Made by a program: the position numbers and the translations under genes | NCBI GenBank assembly: GCA_052273485.1 | Contig: DAVZID010000028.1 | Coordinates: forward strand, 1-40,025 | DNA: 40,025 bases | Direction: 5' to 3' | Origin: Anthropogastromicrobium sp052273485 | GTDB taxonomy: Bacteria; Bacillota; Clostridia; Lachnospirales; Lachnospiraceae | Notes under the pieces: generated by a model | Told to the model about the DNA's origin: nothing | What the model saw: only the letters and a program-made list of their open reading frames with translations | Database searches by the model: none | Shown here: piece after piece, positions 24,314 through 32,492 of the stretch | Layout: each line of letters opens with the position of its first letter | Numbering within the stretch: the stretch's first letter is position 1

Positions 24314-27184
24314 TCATTGTGCAACGATCGTATCGTACTTATTAATTTCCTCCCACACCTTCTGATACAACTCTTTTCCAATGCTGCTTGGTGTAAATGA
24401 GAATAATCCAACCTGTGCAATGATATCATCGGATACTGCTACAAAACAATATCCACTTCCATTCTCGTTTATAAGAAATACAGCATCCCCATTTCCATCA
24501 CTATCTGTAATTCTGCAAATTACATCGTCCTCACTTTGTTTAAGAGCATCCAATGCATATGCTGCACTACTTATAAGCTTTTCCGAAAATCCACCAAATG
24601 GATACGGCTGTGCCACTCCAAGAAGTGTCTGTGCCATTGTAGAAAGCTGATTTGCGTTATCTCCTTCAAGCATAACCCATTTTGAATCATTGGTTGTTTC
24701 AAGGCTTGGAGTCCACGAAAATGTCAAATTTTCTTTGTCCAGTTGCTGCCACTGAGTTCTTATTCCACTCATTTCGCTGCTTGCCGCAGTTAAAAGCTCT
24801 CGATATAAAATTGCCATTTCTGGTTCTGCCTCAAATGACAATTCGCAGGCATTCTCTGTTATCGCCAGCTGTCCTGTTACTTTGGCATCATAACGCATTT
24901 CTTCGGTATCAGACCAAGTACCGCGTTCTTCGCAGATTTCACGGAAACGCTTCTGAGAATCAAGCTCTAAATTTGCTGGTGATATACCTACACAATTATA
25001 AATCACAGTCATACCCTCTGCTGTACCGACAGTTTGATTTGTCAGCAATCCTTTATTTGCATTGGCAACAACAACATCTTTATCTTCCTTTGCAAACTCA
25101 TACTGAAGTTTGGTCACACCCGCTTTCGCATCCACTGTCGCAGTAATCGCTGCATTACAGCCCCAAATATATGCATTGGAAATCTGTACAGTAGTTATAG
25201 TATCTTCTTCTGAAACGATTTCAAGTGCGTCTCCATACCATACCTTCAATTCATCTAACGTCATTCCCCAACGAAGTCTGCCCTGTGGAATCAGCCAACT
25301 CAAATTGTCAAGATCGTTTGATTGGCCCAGTACCGGATTCTGCAAATATTCCAAAGCTGTCTCTGTTGCAGTATGTCCTGTCAGATATCCTTCTGTCAAT
25401 GTAATCAACTGCTCATTTGCCTCATCTGTTTGTGTCAATGAAAATGTACCTGGCCCTTTATCGGTTGAATCATGAAGACTGCTATCATTTGTCTTTTTGT
25501 ATTGTGCTTCGCTCCAAACAAGCTCGCCGTTTTCATTTTGTGTCAACATCAGCACATTTGATTTATTGTTCATCTGCTCATCTATACCAAAATCCCAACC
25601 AAATGACCCATCTGTCAGTTTTGCCATGCCAATCATGTTTGTATGTGTACTACTTCCTCCGATATACACTCTTGCGGTGAAATAGACTTCATAAACGCCA
25701 TCTTCATCCAGATCTGCCGCAGCCACACTTAATACTTTTACATCCGATACGGTTGTAAGTTTTCCCTGAGCCAGCTGTGGAACTGCTATCAGCTGATCCT
25801 GCCAGGTTATGTATACTCGTTCATTCAACGCATCACGAAATAGTGCAATACCACTATCCTTCATCCATTCCGGCGTAATCTGCGCAACATATTCTTTATC
25901 CAATAATCCGTAGGTTTCACAAAATTCTTCCACACCATCCGTTGTCGGTATCTGCTCGTACACATCAGCTGCGGAAAGTACTGGCAGTGCAGCCTGTTCG
26001 GTCTGCATTTCACTCTGGCTTTGTACTGTACTTTCTCCTCCGAAACATAATGCAGCCGCATTTAACATAAGTCCTGCCGCAAGTAGCACGCTTACCATCT
26101 TTGTTTTCTTTCTGTTTAGCATCATACGCAGTCTCCTTTCCGTATCTGATTTTCCTGATATCATTGTGGATGCCACCGTCATTCCAAAGCTTTTACGGTC
26201 TGACACAGCATCAACCAGTGTTTTTGCATACAAAAACTTGTTTTCCCATCCAATTGTTTCCAATGTACCTTCATCACATGCCATTTCGCAGTCTCTTTTA
26301 GATGCTACTGCCGCTGCCCACACTAATGGATTCCACCACCAAATAATCATACAAAGACTTCTCATCACAGACCAGATATGATCTTTGTGCTGGTAATGGC
26401 ACCTCTCATGCTGAAGAATCATCAAAAGCTGATCATCCTGCAAGTTTGTCTCCTCTTTCAGATAAATCGCCGGATGAATCACCCCAAACAAACACGGAGA
26501 GGATAATCCCTTTACCTGATAAATCGGTGGCTTTTCGCTGTTATCTATTTGTCTTCTGCTTCGCATTAACATGTGACGGAAGCGAAGATTGATTCCGATA
26601 AACCAAAGTCCTACGACAATACTGCCGCAAAGCCAGATGGCTGGAACCGTACTTATTAGTTGCGCTATTATACGGTGAAATACATTAGAATTGCTATTTT
26701 TTGATTGTGTGTATTCTTCGAGTTGTGGTAATGCCTCCTTCCCCGTCTGATAAAAACCGTTCTTGTCGATATTTTCTGCCTGACTGATTACCTGTCCATT
26801 TTGCTGTCCGATATTGATACTTTGATTCTTCACGTTATCGGTATCGTTATTTGGGGTACGATCTGCATTATTCGTATCTTCTATACCAGCTCTGTTTGTA
26901 TTGCCTGTATCCTGTCCATTTTCCATTCCGAATTCTGCATTTGAATCTGCCTTATCTAACTCATTTCTTTGCTGGGTTACACTTTGAAATAGCTGCTCGG
27001 ATACCTTTGTAATATTCTGCGTCAACTGCTGATTATTCCAAAATGCCGCCGGACAAATCAAACGAACCATCACAACTGCCCAGAGTGCATATCGAAACCG
27101 ACTACTAATTCTCGTTCCAAATACTTTGCGGATTGCAAAGACCGCCACAATCAGAACACAGGAGCCAATGATCCAGTCTGTCAT
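24314..27184 (-). CDS. BlaR1-like M56 membrane metalloprotease with a large, unfamiliar extracellular domain
   Basis: A 956-residue sensor-protease, much longer than BlaR1/MecR1 (about 600). Membrane helices lie near 3-20, 34-50, 176-200, 272-293 and 363-382. A long Asn/Asp/Gln-rich segment (70-165) sits between helices 2 and 3. The zinc protease motif is HERCH at 259-263, with likely third ligand Glu in RDCEMACDE (298-305). After the last helix, about 570 residues face outside. This region lacks the SxxK serine-protease-like penicillin-binding signature I would expect in BlaR1. It has DLDEDGVYEVYF-like and SDGNGDAVF stretches resembling FG-GAP-type repeats. The first codon overlaps the blaI stop (ATGA). 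On signal it should cut BlaI or a relay factor; the signal is unknown and need not be a beta-lactam. Confidence 0.87.
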   Translation of the reverse strand: MTDWIIGSCVLIVAVFAIRKVFGTRISSRFRYALWAVVMVRLICPAAFWNNQQLTQNITKVSEQLFQSVTQQRNELDKADSNAEFGMENGQDTGNTNRAGIEDTNNADRTPNNDTDNVKNQSINIGQQNGQVISQAENIDKNGFYQTGKEALPQLEEYTQSKNSNSNVFHRIIAQLISTVPAIWLCGSIVVGLWFIGINLRFRHMLMRSRRQIDNSEKPPIYQVKGLSSPCLFGVIHPAIYLKEETNLQDDQLLMILQHERCHYQHKDHIWSVMRSLCMIIWWWNPLVWAAAVASKRDCEMACDEGTLETIGWENKFLYAKTLVDAVSDRKSFGMTVASTMISGKSDTERRLRMMLNRKKTKMVSVLLAAGLMLNAAALCFGGESTVQSQSEMQTEQAALPVLSAADVYEQIPTTDGVEEFCETYGLLDKEYVAQITPEWMKDSGIALFRDALNERVYITWQDQLIAVPQLAQGKLTTVSDVKVLSVAAADLDEDGVYEVYFTARVYIGGSSTHTNMIGMAKLTDGSFGWDFGIDEQMNNKSNVLMLTQNENGELVWSEAQYKKTNDSSLHDSTDKGPGTFSLTQTDEANEQLITLTEGYLTGHTATETALEYLQNPVLGQSNDLDNLSWLIPQGRLRWGMTLDELKVWYGDALEIVSEEDTITTVQISNAYIWGCNAAITATVDAKAGVTKLQYEFAKEDKDVVVANANKGLLTNQTVGTAEGMTVIYNCVGISPANLELDSQKRFREICEERGTWSDTEEMRYDAKVTGQLAITENACELSFEAEPEMAILYRELLTAASSEMSGIRTQWQQLDKENLTFSWTPSLETTNDSKWVMLEGDNANQLSTMAQTLLGVAQPYPFGGFSEKLISSAAYALDALKQSEDDVICRITDSDGNGDAVFLINENGSGYCFVAVSDDIIAQVGLFSFTPSSIGKELYQKVWEEINKYDTIVAQ

Positions 27185-27564
27185 TTTCCCTCCTCTCTAG
27201 CCTCCTGAATGATCTTATACAGCTCATCAATCTCGGATTTCGATAACTTCCGATCATGTGCCATTGCTGACAACATCATTCCCACGCTGCCATCATATAC
27301 ACGTTCCAAAAAGCTGCGCGTCTCAGCCTGCTCTGCTTCTTCTTTCTGTAATACTGGATAATACTGCTGATACCTTCCGCTATCATCCATACGAATAACA
27401 CCCTTCGTGTTCATTCGGCGAAGCATTGTAAAAATCGTTCCTTTACTCCACGCAGTATCATCCTGCATCGCCTCCACCATATCTCCGAGTGTCATCGGGG
27501 CCTTTTCCCACAAAAGCTTCATCAGCTTCCACTCACCATCGGATAAAATAATCTGCTTTGCCAT
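27181..27564 (-). CDS. BlaI/MecI-type transcriptional repressor
   Basis: A 127-residue winged-helix repressor. Residues about 5-75 form the DNA-binding domain, including SDGEWKLMKLLWEK and WSKGTIFTMLRRMNTKGVI; residues 80-127 are the helical dimer region where BlaI proteins are cleaved. Length and pattern fit BlaI. The promoter just upstream has two similar operator-like boxes, one over the -35 and one just past the -10, so it should repress its own operon. The stop overlaps the M56 start. No beta-lactamase gene lies next to it in the window. Confidence 0.94.
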   Translation of the reverse strand: MAKQIILSDGEWKLMKLLWEKAPMTLGDMVEAMQDDTAWSKGTIFTMLRRMNTKGVIRMDDSGRYQQYYPVLQKEEAEQAETRSFLERVYDGSVGMMLSAMAHDRKLSKSEIDELYKIIQEAREEGK

Positions 27565-27591
27565 TTTCTACTCCCTTCTGTAGTTTATTCT

Positions 27592-27642
27592 GGTTTACTT
27601 GTGTCAACCCCATAATAGCATAGTGGTATACACTTGTCAACC
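27592..27642 (-). promoter_or_regulatory. blaI promoter with two operator boxes
   Basis: Minus strand: TTGACA (27635-27640), 17 bases, TATTAT (27612-27617). Two 18-base boxes of the form GGTTGACA-N7-ACC lie at 27625-27642 and 27592-27609, a tandem pair 33 bases apart. The first includes the -35; the second is at about the start of transcription. Confidence 0.85.
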
Positions 27643-27652
27643 CAGTTTTTAA

Positions 27653-27688
27653 AAAATATCTGCCCCATTGCAATAGGACAGATATTTT
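27653..27688 (-). terminator. Intrinsic terminator of the small lysine-rich protein gene
   Basis: Minus strand AAAATATCTG-T-CC pairs with GG-G-CAGATATTTT (13 positions, one G-T) around a loop that includes TATTGCAATG. A T run follows. It ends just before the blaI operators, insulating the two units. Confidence 0.85.
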
Positions 27689-27740
27689 CCCACAAGTCTT
27701 ATCTTTTCTCCTTAAGATTACGCAAACGAATTAATACGAA

Positions 27741-28229
27741 TCAATTCTTCTTTGCTGCCACAACAGGCGTAAAATCCGCTCTATCGCCACAGAAGTACCC
27801 GCCAAGCTTCTCGATTATATACAGCATCACCTCTTTTGCTTTCTCATAATCCTCCGGGCGAATCGTAACAGCAGCTACTGTATGAATCTCATTTTCCTTC
27901 AGATATGCATCACCTTCTTCATCGCCAAGCGTGCCCTCTAAATCTTCCATATCCAGTGTGCCACTCTCTGGTAATGAAATTTCCAATACGCCAGCAGCCT
28001 CCCAATATTCAGCAGTCTGCTTTTCCTCAAACAGTTCATAGATTTTGCGAAGAGACAGCTCTTCTTTGTTTAAGTACAGCCATTCTCCCGGCATCTTTGG
28101 TGCCGTTGGCTTTTTGACTGGTTTGGATGCTGGTGCTTTTGACGGCTTTTTGTTCCCAGACTTTCCTAATACCTTGCTTAGTGTTGTCTTATTGCTTTTA
28201 CCATTCTTTTTTAAATTTGTTTGTGTCAT
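27741..28229 (-). CDS. Small protein of unknown function with a basic Lys/Pro/Ser N-terminal tail
   Basis: A 162-residue cytosolic protein that I do not recognise. Residues 1-46 are strongly basic and low in complexity (many Lys, Pro, Ala, Ser), like a disordered nucleic-acid-binding tail. Residues 47-162 look folded and acidic: GEWLYLNKEELSLRKIYELFEE, then an alpha/beta part with LEISLPESG, an acidic Asp/Glu loop (95-108) and VAAVTIRPEDYEKAKEVMLYIIEKLGG. No signal peptide. It has a good start (AAAGGAG before ATG), its own promoter and its own terminator, so it is a single-gene unit. It could act on nucleic acid, but that is only suggested by the charged tail. Confidence 0.75.
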   Translation of the reverse strand: MTQTNLKKNGKSNKTTLSKVLGKSGNKKPSKAPASKPVKKPTAPKMPGEWLYLNKEELSLRKIYELFEEKQTAEYWEAAGVLEISLPESGTLDMEDLEGTLGDEEGDAYLKENEIHTVAAVTIRPEDYEKAKEVMLYIIEKLGGYFCGDRADFTPVVAAKKN

Positions 28230-28262
28230 ACAACGTCTCCTTTTGTATAGTCAGTTGTTTAT

Positions 28263-28290
28263 ATTATAGCATGAAAAGAGCCTGCCGCAA
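28263..28290 (-). promoter_or_regulatory. Promoter of the small lysine-rich protein gene
   Basis: Minus strand TTGCGG (28285-28290), 16 bases, then TATAAT (28263-28268) preceded by TGC (extended -10). Confidence 0.75.
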
Positions 28291-28378
28291 AGGGCAGACT
28301 CCTGTTAAATTTATTTGCTTGATTTACTACCGTTTATAGATTCCTTTTAATGAGTCAAAACCGTTCAGTTTGCACCTT

Positions 28379-28663
28379 CGTTACATAAACGGCGCTGAGA
28401 TGATGTGCTTTACGAGACGGGACGTTGTAGCGGGGCTTTCAAAATACAGTATGATAATAAAAAATGTAACAGGCGCCCGCGGAATTGGGCCCGTCGACAA
28501 AGTCACTCATCGAAGTGCCCCTCGTAAAACTTGCGGGTTGCACACTTCCTCCCTCCGCAAAACTCCCGGGATCGCACTCAAAGCCTACCGGCCTCCACTA
28601 TCTCCCGAGTTGCACTATCTACCGGGTTGCGCTATCTACCGGGTTGCACCATCTACCGGGTTG
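28379..28663 (+). repeat. Structured intergenic element, copy B (homologous to 24063-24247, opposite strand)
   Basis: Plus strand from CGTTACATAAACGG (28379-28392), then TTTACGAG (28410-28417), CAGTATGATAATAAAAA, AGGCGCCCGCGGAA with its hairpin partner, the core CGACAAAGTCACT (28495-28507), an extra GC-rich stretch (28508-28595) and the 17-bp tandem array. The head aligns to copy A at about four bases in five, and the 13-base core is identical. It occupies nearly all of the 438-base gap between the GH120 gene and the small protein gene. I see nothing clear in 28291-28378. Confidence 0.75.
28596..28663 (+). repeat. Four tandem 17-bp repeats ending next to the GH120 stop codon
   Basis: Units 28596-28612, 28613-28629, 28630-28646 and 28647-28663, consensus CACTATCTACCGGGTTG. 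The first differs at two positions (TCCCGAG) and the third and fourth at one each. There are no spacers. The array stops 4 bases before the GH120 stop (28668-28670 on the minus strand). A degenerate unit, CCTACCGGCC, lies at 28584-28593. The related copy A has two units with a 16-base period. Confidence 0.9.
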
Positions 28664-28667
28664 TCAA

Positions 28668-30662
28668 TCAATAAAGCACTTTCGCCGCTTCTTCGGCCCC
28701 CGCAAATGGTCCTGGGATGACATCTACCCCGCGATGCTCGCCAAAGTAATCACGATCGAAGCGAATTGCAGTTCCATCCGGATTCTCGAAACGCTCCTCC
28801 GGCTCAAATGCCTTTCCAAGCACATCCGAGTCGATCATGCGATTCTTAAAGCCCGCAATCAACTCATACACATTGGTGTCAAGATGGTATCCATCTTCCT
28901 TCTTGACAAGCTCCACGCGAACATCCTCACGCTTTGGTGCTGCAGTCAGTCCATTTACTTCCTTCTTGCACGGCTTTGCGCCACCAAGGTATGCATTCCC
29001 CTCGATCCATACTGGAAGATGACCATCATGTGCACCAGAAAGCTTCATCATATCAGCAGGCTTTGTGAAATCAAACTGAGAAATCCACTCGTCATAGGTC
29101 GGATACTCATCAAACATCCACGTTCCTGCAGCGCGGTTCTCGGTATCAAAACCATCATCGGAATCGTGCATCGTTATAATATCATCTGATGGCCATTTCT
29201 GCACAAAGATATTATTATAGAAGCGATCATCACCGTGAAGGACCGTCATAAAGCCCATCACCTCGGTGCGATGCGGAATATGGTACGGTGTGTAGCGCGG
29301 TCCAGTTCCGCCTCCAACACAGGTCAGTGCGCCACAGATCAAATTGTGAACGAGCGCTACACCCTCTGTTGCAAAACGAAGGCTTGCCTCGGAAAGTAAA
29401 ATGTTATTGTCAATCAATGTCGGGCCGTGTCCAACCTCGACAAAGATATCCTGTGACATCATGCCGCCCTTCAAGACCGACGCAAACGGCGGGCGCTGGT
29501 TGTCGTGCAGCAGGTTCTGACTCAGTCTTGTTCCCTGTGCTTCCCAGTCACACCAGATTCCCATCGTGCAATGGTGAATGTGGTTGCGGCGCATTATAAC
29601 GTCAATTGCCGCATGCATCTTGATTCCAGCAATCTCGGCTCCGCCTAACTCCATCATGTTGTTGATATGATGAATATGGTTGTCTTCAATGATACTGAAA
29701 ACACCGCCCATACGGCCAATGATACCGCCCTGTTCGCAGTGATGAATGTTGTTTCGGCGCACGATATGGCTTCCGATGTTCTCCTTGAGCCAGCCATGGT
29801 ACTGGCCACGGCATACGGCATCGCGCTCCATCTGGGTCGGACTCTTTACATACTTATAGGTAAAGTAATGATCATTGTCCGGATCTAAATATTTACCGAG
29901 TGAAATTCCAGCGCACTTGCTATTTGAGATCTCGCAGTCCTCAATAATCCAGCCCTTGCTCCAGTGCGGGCCAATCATGCCATCCTGATAAGCAGCTGGT
30001 GGTGCCCATGTAGTCGCTGCTTTTGTAACCGTAAAGCCGCTGACGGTAATATAGCCAACACCCGTCTTTGATGGCATAAAGCACTCACGTCTGACATTAA
30101 TCTCGACATTTTCCTGATTCGGGTCTGCTCCCTGGAAATTGGCGTAGAGAATCGTCTCATCTTTTTCTTTATCCTGCTCGGTGTACCACTTATAAACAGA
30201 CTCCTTTGGTACCCAGCTGCACTCATACACTTCACCCTTGATGCAATCCTCAAGAGTTGCGGTCTCATACAGTGCTCTATTATTTAAATAAACGCATCCC
30301 GTATGCTTGTCTGCTTTCGCAAAATACCAGTCACCATATACAAAGGTCGTATACGGATTGTAATTGCCAAAAGTGCTGTTTGGCACGCGGCATACCCAAA
30401 CATTGTCCTGATAATGTGTCCAGCTCGTAACACGCTCTGCTCCTGTAATCACAGCGCCAAGTGGCTCTGTACTCTTATAGGTAATGCGCGCCTCTTCCTC
30501 TCCCGCAAAAATAGGATCCACATACTCACGATACACACCCGGCGCTACAAGCACAGTATCGCCCGGTTTTGCGATCTTTGCAGCCTCATTGATCCGGCGA
30601 AATGGCATCTCCTTGCTTCCATTTCCATCGCGCCCTGCGCGAACATCCACATAAAGATTCAT
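28668..30662 (-). CDS. Glycoside hydrolase family 120 beta-xylosidase (right-handed beta-helix)
   Basis: A 664-residue intracellular enzyme. The N-terminus resembles other parallel beta-helix proteins (GSKEMPFRRINEAAKIAKPGDTVLVAPGVYRE). The central helix coils contain many Asn-His-Ile-His ladders: NNIHHC, DNHIHHINNM, RNHIHHC. The stretch GIWCDWEAQGTRLSQNLLHDN with Asp372, followed by FVEVGHGPTLIDNNILLS with Glu409, corresponds to the catalytic region of GH120 beta-xylosidases. No signal peptide. The start is the ATG at 30660-30662 (AAAGGGG 9 bases upstream), not an ATG 14 codons earlier. It is 41 bases after the GH51 gene and co-transcribed. It should release xylose from xylo-oligosaccharides taken up by the cell. 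A neighbouring element is attached to its 3' end. Confidence 0.87.
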   Translation of the reverse strand: MNLYVDVRAGRDGNGSKEMPFRRINEAAKIAKPGDTVLVAPGVYREYVDPIFAGEEEARITYKSTEPLGAVITGAERVTSWTHYQDNVWVCRVPNSTFGNYNPYTTFVYGDWYFAKADKHTGCVYLNNRALYETATLEDCIKGEVYECSWVPKESVYKWYTEQDKEKDETILYANFQGADPNQENVEINVRRECFMPSKTGVGYITVSGFTVTKAATTWAPPAAYQDGMIGPHWSKGWIIEDCEISNSKCAGISLGKYLDPDNDHYFTYKYVKSPTQMERDAVCRGQYHGWLKENIGSHIVRRNNIHHCEQGGIIGRMGGVFSIIEDNHIHHINNMMELGGAEIAGIKMHAAIDVIMRRNHIHHCTMGIWCDWEAQGTRLSQNLLHDNQRPPFASVLKGGMMSQDIFVEVGHGPTLIDNNILLSEASLRFATEGVALVHNLICGALTCVGGGTGPRYTPYHIPHRTEVMGFMTVLHGDDRFYNNIFVQKWPSDDIITMHDSDDGFDTENRAAGTWMFDEYPTYDEWISQFDFTKPADMMKLSGAHDGHLPVWIEGNAYLGGAKPCKKEVNGLTAAPKREDVRVELVKKEDGYHLDTNVYELIAGFKNRMIDSDVLGKAFEPEERFENPDGTAIRFDRDYFGEHRGVDVIPGPFAGAEEAAKVLY

Positions 30663-30703
30663 TGCATTTTCCCCTTTCAAAATTAAAGATTTTCTATTTT
30701 TCA

Positions 30704-32209
30704 TTATGCCTGTTTTTTCCCAAGAAGAATCATATGGAAGCTCTTGTCCGGTAATACAGCGGTCAGTACACCATTTTCGATGCTGCTCACACCGTTCTCA
30801 GTCAGTGCAACCTCATTTGGATTCTGCTCGGTATTGACTGCCTTCACATCGTCATGATGCAGTACCATATGCTTCTTAATTTCATAGCCCTCGAACTGTC
30901 TGAAATCGCAAGTCAGTTCCATCGACTCATCCAGACTCTTATTTACGGCAAATACGGTTACGGTTTCATTTTCCTCGTTCATTGTGATAACGCTGTCCAG
31001 ATACGGAGCATCGCCGTGCGTGCACTCGTAGACCGGAGACTTTACAAGTGTATGTAATACCTGTCCGCGTCCATAGTTGCTGATTAACGCAAACGGATAA
31101 TAAATAGTCTGCTTCCAAGCACCAGTATCAGAGGTCATAATCGGTGCGATTACGTTGACAAGCTGTGCAAGGCACGCCACCTTTACACGGTCTGCATGGC
31201 GAAGCAGTGTGATCATCATGCTGGCAACTAACAGTGCATCCTCAAAGTTATAAACATCCTCAAGGCGATGCTGTGCAGTACCCCAACGCTCTAACTTTTC
31301 ATCATGCTCATTGGAGTGATACCATACGTTCCACTCGTCAAAGGAAAGGTTAATACGCTTCTTTGCCTTCTTTCTGGCACGAACACCGTCACAGATTGAG
31401 ATAACGGAATCAATAAACTGATCCATTGCCACACTGTTTGCCAAAAATTCTGGTGTGTTGTTGTCCTGATTTCCATAGTACTGATGAAGGGACAGATAAT
31501 CAGCCTGCTCATAGCACTCGCTTAAAACAGTGTCCTCCCAGTAGCCAAAGGTCTCCATGCCATAGGATGCACTTCCGCACGCAACAAGCTCAATCGTTGG
31601 GTCCACCATCTTCATGATGCGACCTGCCTCTGCTGCTGCGCGGCCATATTCCTGAGCAGTCTTATGGCCCATCTGCCACGGTCCGTCCATCTCGTTTCCT
31701 AAGCACCACAGATGAATGTTGTGCGGTGCCTCATAGCCGTGCTGCTTTCTTAAATCACTGTAATAGGTTCCACCCGGAAGGTTACAATATTCCACGATAT
31801 TTCTCGCATCATCCGTGCCTCTTGTACCAAGGTTGACTGCCATCATCGGCGTCGTATTGGCTTTCTTTGTCCAGTCCATAAATTCGTTCAAACCAAACTG
31901 ATTTGTCTCGATGGTCTCCCATGCCAGATCGGCCTTTGCCGGGCGCTTGCTCTTATCGCCGACACCATCCTCCCAGTTATAACCGGAAACAAAGTTTCCA
32001 CCCGGATAACGAACAACCGGCACATTTAACTCCTTGATCAGCTCAATGACATCCTTTCTGAGTCCCTGCTCATCGGCAAATGGGCTTTCTGGCTGATAAA
32101 TGCCCTCGTACACGGCACGTCCCAGATGCTCAATAAAAGAGCCAAAAATGCGATTGTCCACATCGGACAGGATAAATTCTCGGTCGATGATTACCTTTGC
32201 TTTCTTCAT
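30704..32209 (-). CDS. Glycoside hydrolase family 51 alpha-L-arabinofuranosidase
   Basis: A 501-residue intracellular enzyme that removes arabinofuranosyl side chains from arabinoxylan or arabinan oligosaccharides. The TIM barrel includes RYPGGNFVSGYNWEDGVG at 67-84. The acid/base is E173 in CLGNEMDGPWQ and the nucleophile E292 in SFDEWNVWYH, within two residues of the known Geobacillus positions. A C-terminal beta domain follows. The start at 32207-32209 has AAGGA upstream; an ATG seven codons earlier is less likely. It forms an operon with GH120, so arabinose and xylose removal are coordinated. The divergent gene on the other side is the CoA-disulfide reductase. Confidence 0.95.
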   Translation of the reverse strand: MKKAKVIIDREFILSDVDNRIFGSFIEHLGRAVYEGIYQPESPFADEQGLRKDVIELIKELNVPVVRYPGGNFVSGYNWEDGVGDKSKRPAKADLAWETIETNQFGLNEFMDWTKKANTTPMMAVNLGTRGTDDARNIVEYCNLPGGTYYSDLRKQHGYEAPHNIHLWCLGNEMDGPWQMGHKTAQEYGRAAAEAGRIMKMVDPTIELVACGSASYGMETFGYWEDTVLSECYEQADYLSLHQYYGNQDNNTPEFLANSVAMDQFIDSVISICDGVRARKKAKKRINLSFDEWNVWYHSNEHDEKLERWGTAQHRLEDVYNFEDALLVASMMITLLRHADRVKVACLAQLVNVIAPIMTSDTGAWKQTIYYPFALISNYGRGQVLHTLVKSPVYECTHGDAPYLDSVITMNEENETVTVFAVNKSLDESMELTCDFRQFEGYEIKKHMVLHHDDVKAVNTEQNPNEVALTENGVSSIENGVLTAVLPDKSFHMILLGKKQA

Positions 32210-32269
32210 TTTTCCTTTTCTCCTTTTCACGCCTTTGTTTTTTAAGAAAATTATTGGAATTATTTTTTA

Positions 32270-32287
32270 CACGCGGCCGACCGTGTG
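32270..32287. promoter_or_regulatory. GC-rich dyad between GH51 and the reductase gene
   Basis: CACGCGG (32270-32276) and CCGTGTG (32281-32287) are complementary at six of seven positions around CCGA. The element stands out in an AT-rich region between divergent genes and just before the reductase's -35. Candidate operator for a regulator not visible in the window. I found no clear GH51 promoter. Confidence 0.35.
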
Positions 32288-32289
32288 GA

Positions 32290-32318
32290 TTGTCAAATCA
32301 CTCTTTTTACGCTATACT
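32290..32318 (+). promoter_or_regulatory. Promoter of the CoA-disulfide reductase gene
   Basis: TTGTCA (32290-32295), 17 bases, TATACT (32313-32318). This leaves an untranslated leader of about 170 bases (32325-32492), in which I see no clear structure. Confidence 0.8.
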
Positions 32319-32492
32319 GACGGTGTCTGTTTTTCCTGTTTACAGATTTCATTATTCAGACGCTATTTTGTGAAATCACCACACGTTTGCCTACTGCGAT
32401 TATACATCATTGCCCCTGAAATGTCTCTATCTTTCTTTGTTTTTGGAAAGGTTTTGGGGGTAAAACAATATACAGAAAGGACTTTCTTTTAT

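Noticed and set aside
28596..28663. CRISPR array
   Set aside because: The units are contiguous 17-mers with no spacers, and no cas genes are in the window.
24063..28663. A composite transposon bounded by the inverted elements
   Set aside because: Neither element encodes a transposase or shows clear terminal inverted repeats or target duplications. An inverted pair of dispersed repeats explains what is seen.
28370..29189. Plus-strand open frames running through element copy B into the GH120 gene
   Set aside because: They arise because the GC-rich element has few stops. The second part is opposite conserved GH120 codons and neither has a ribosome site.
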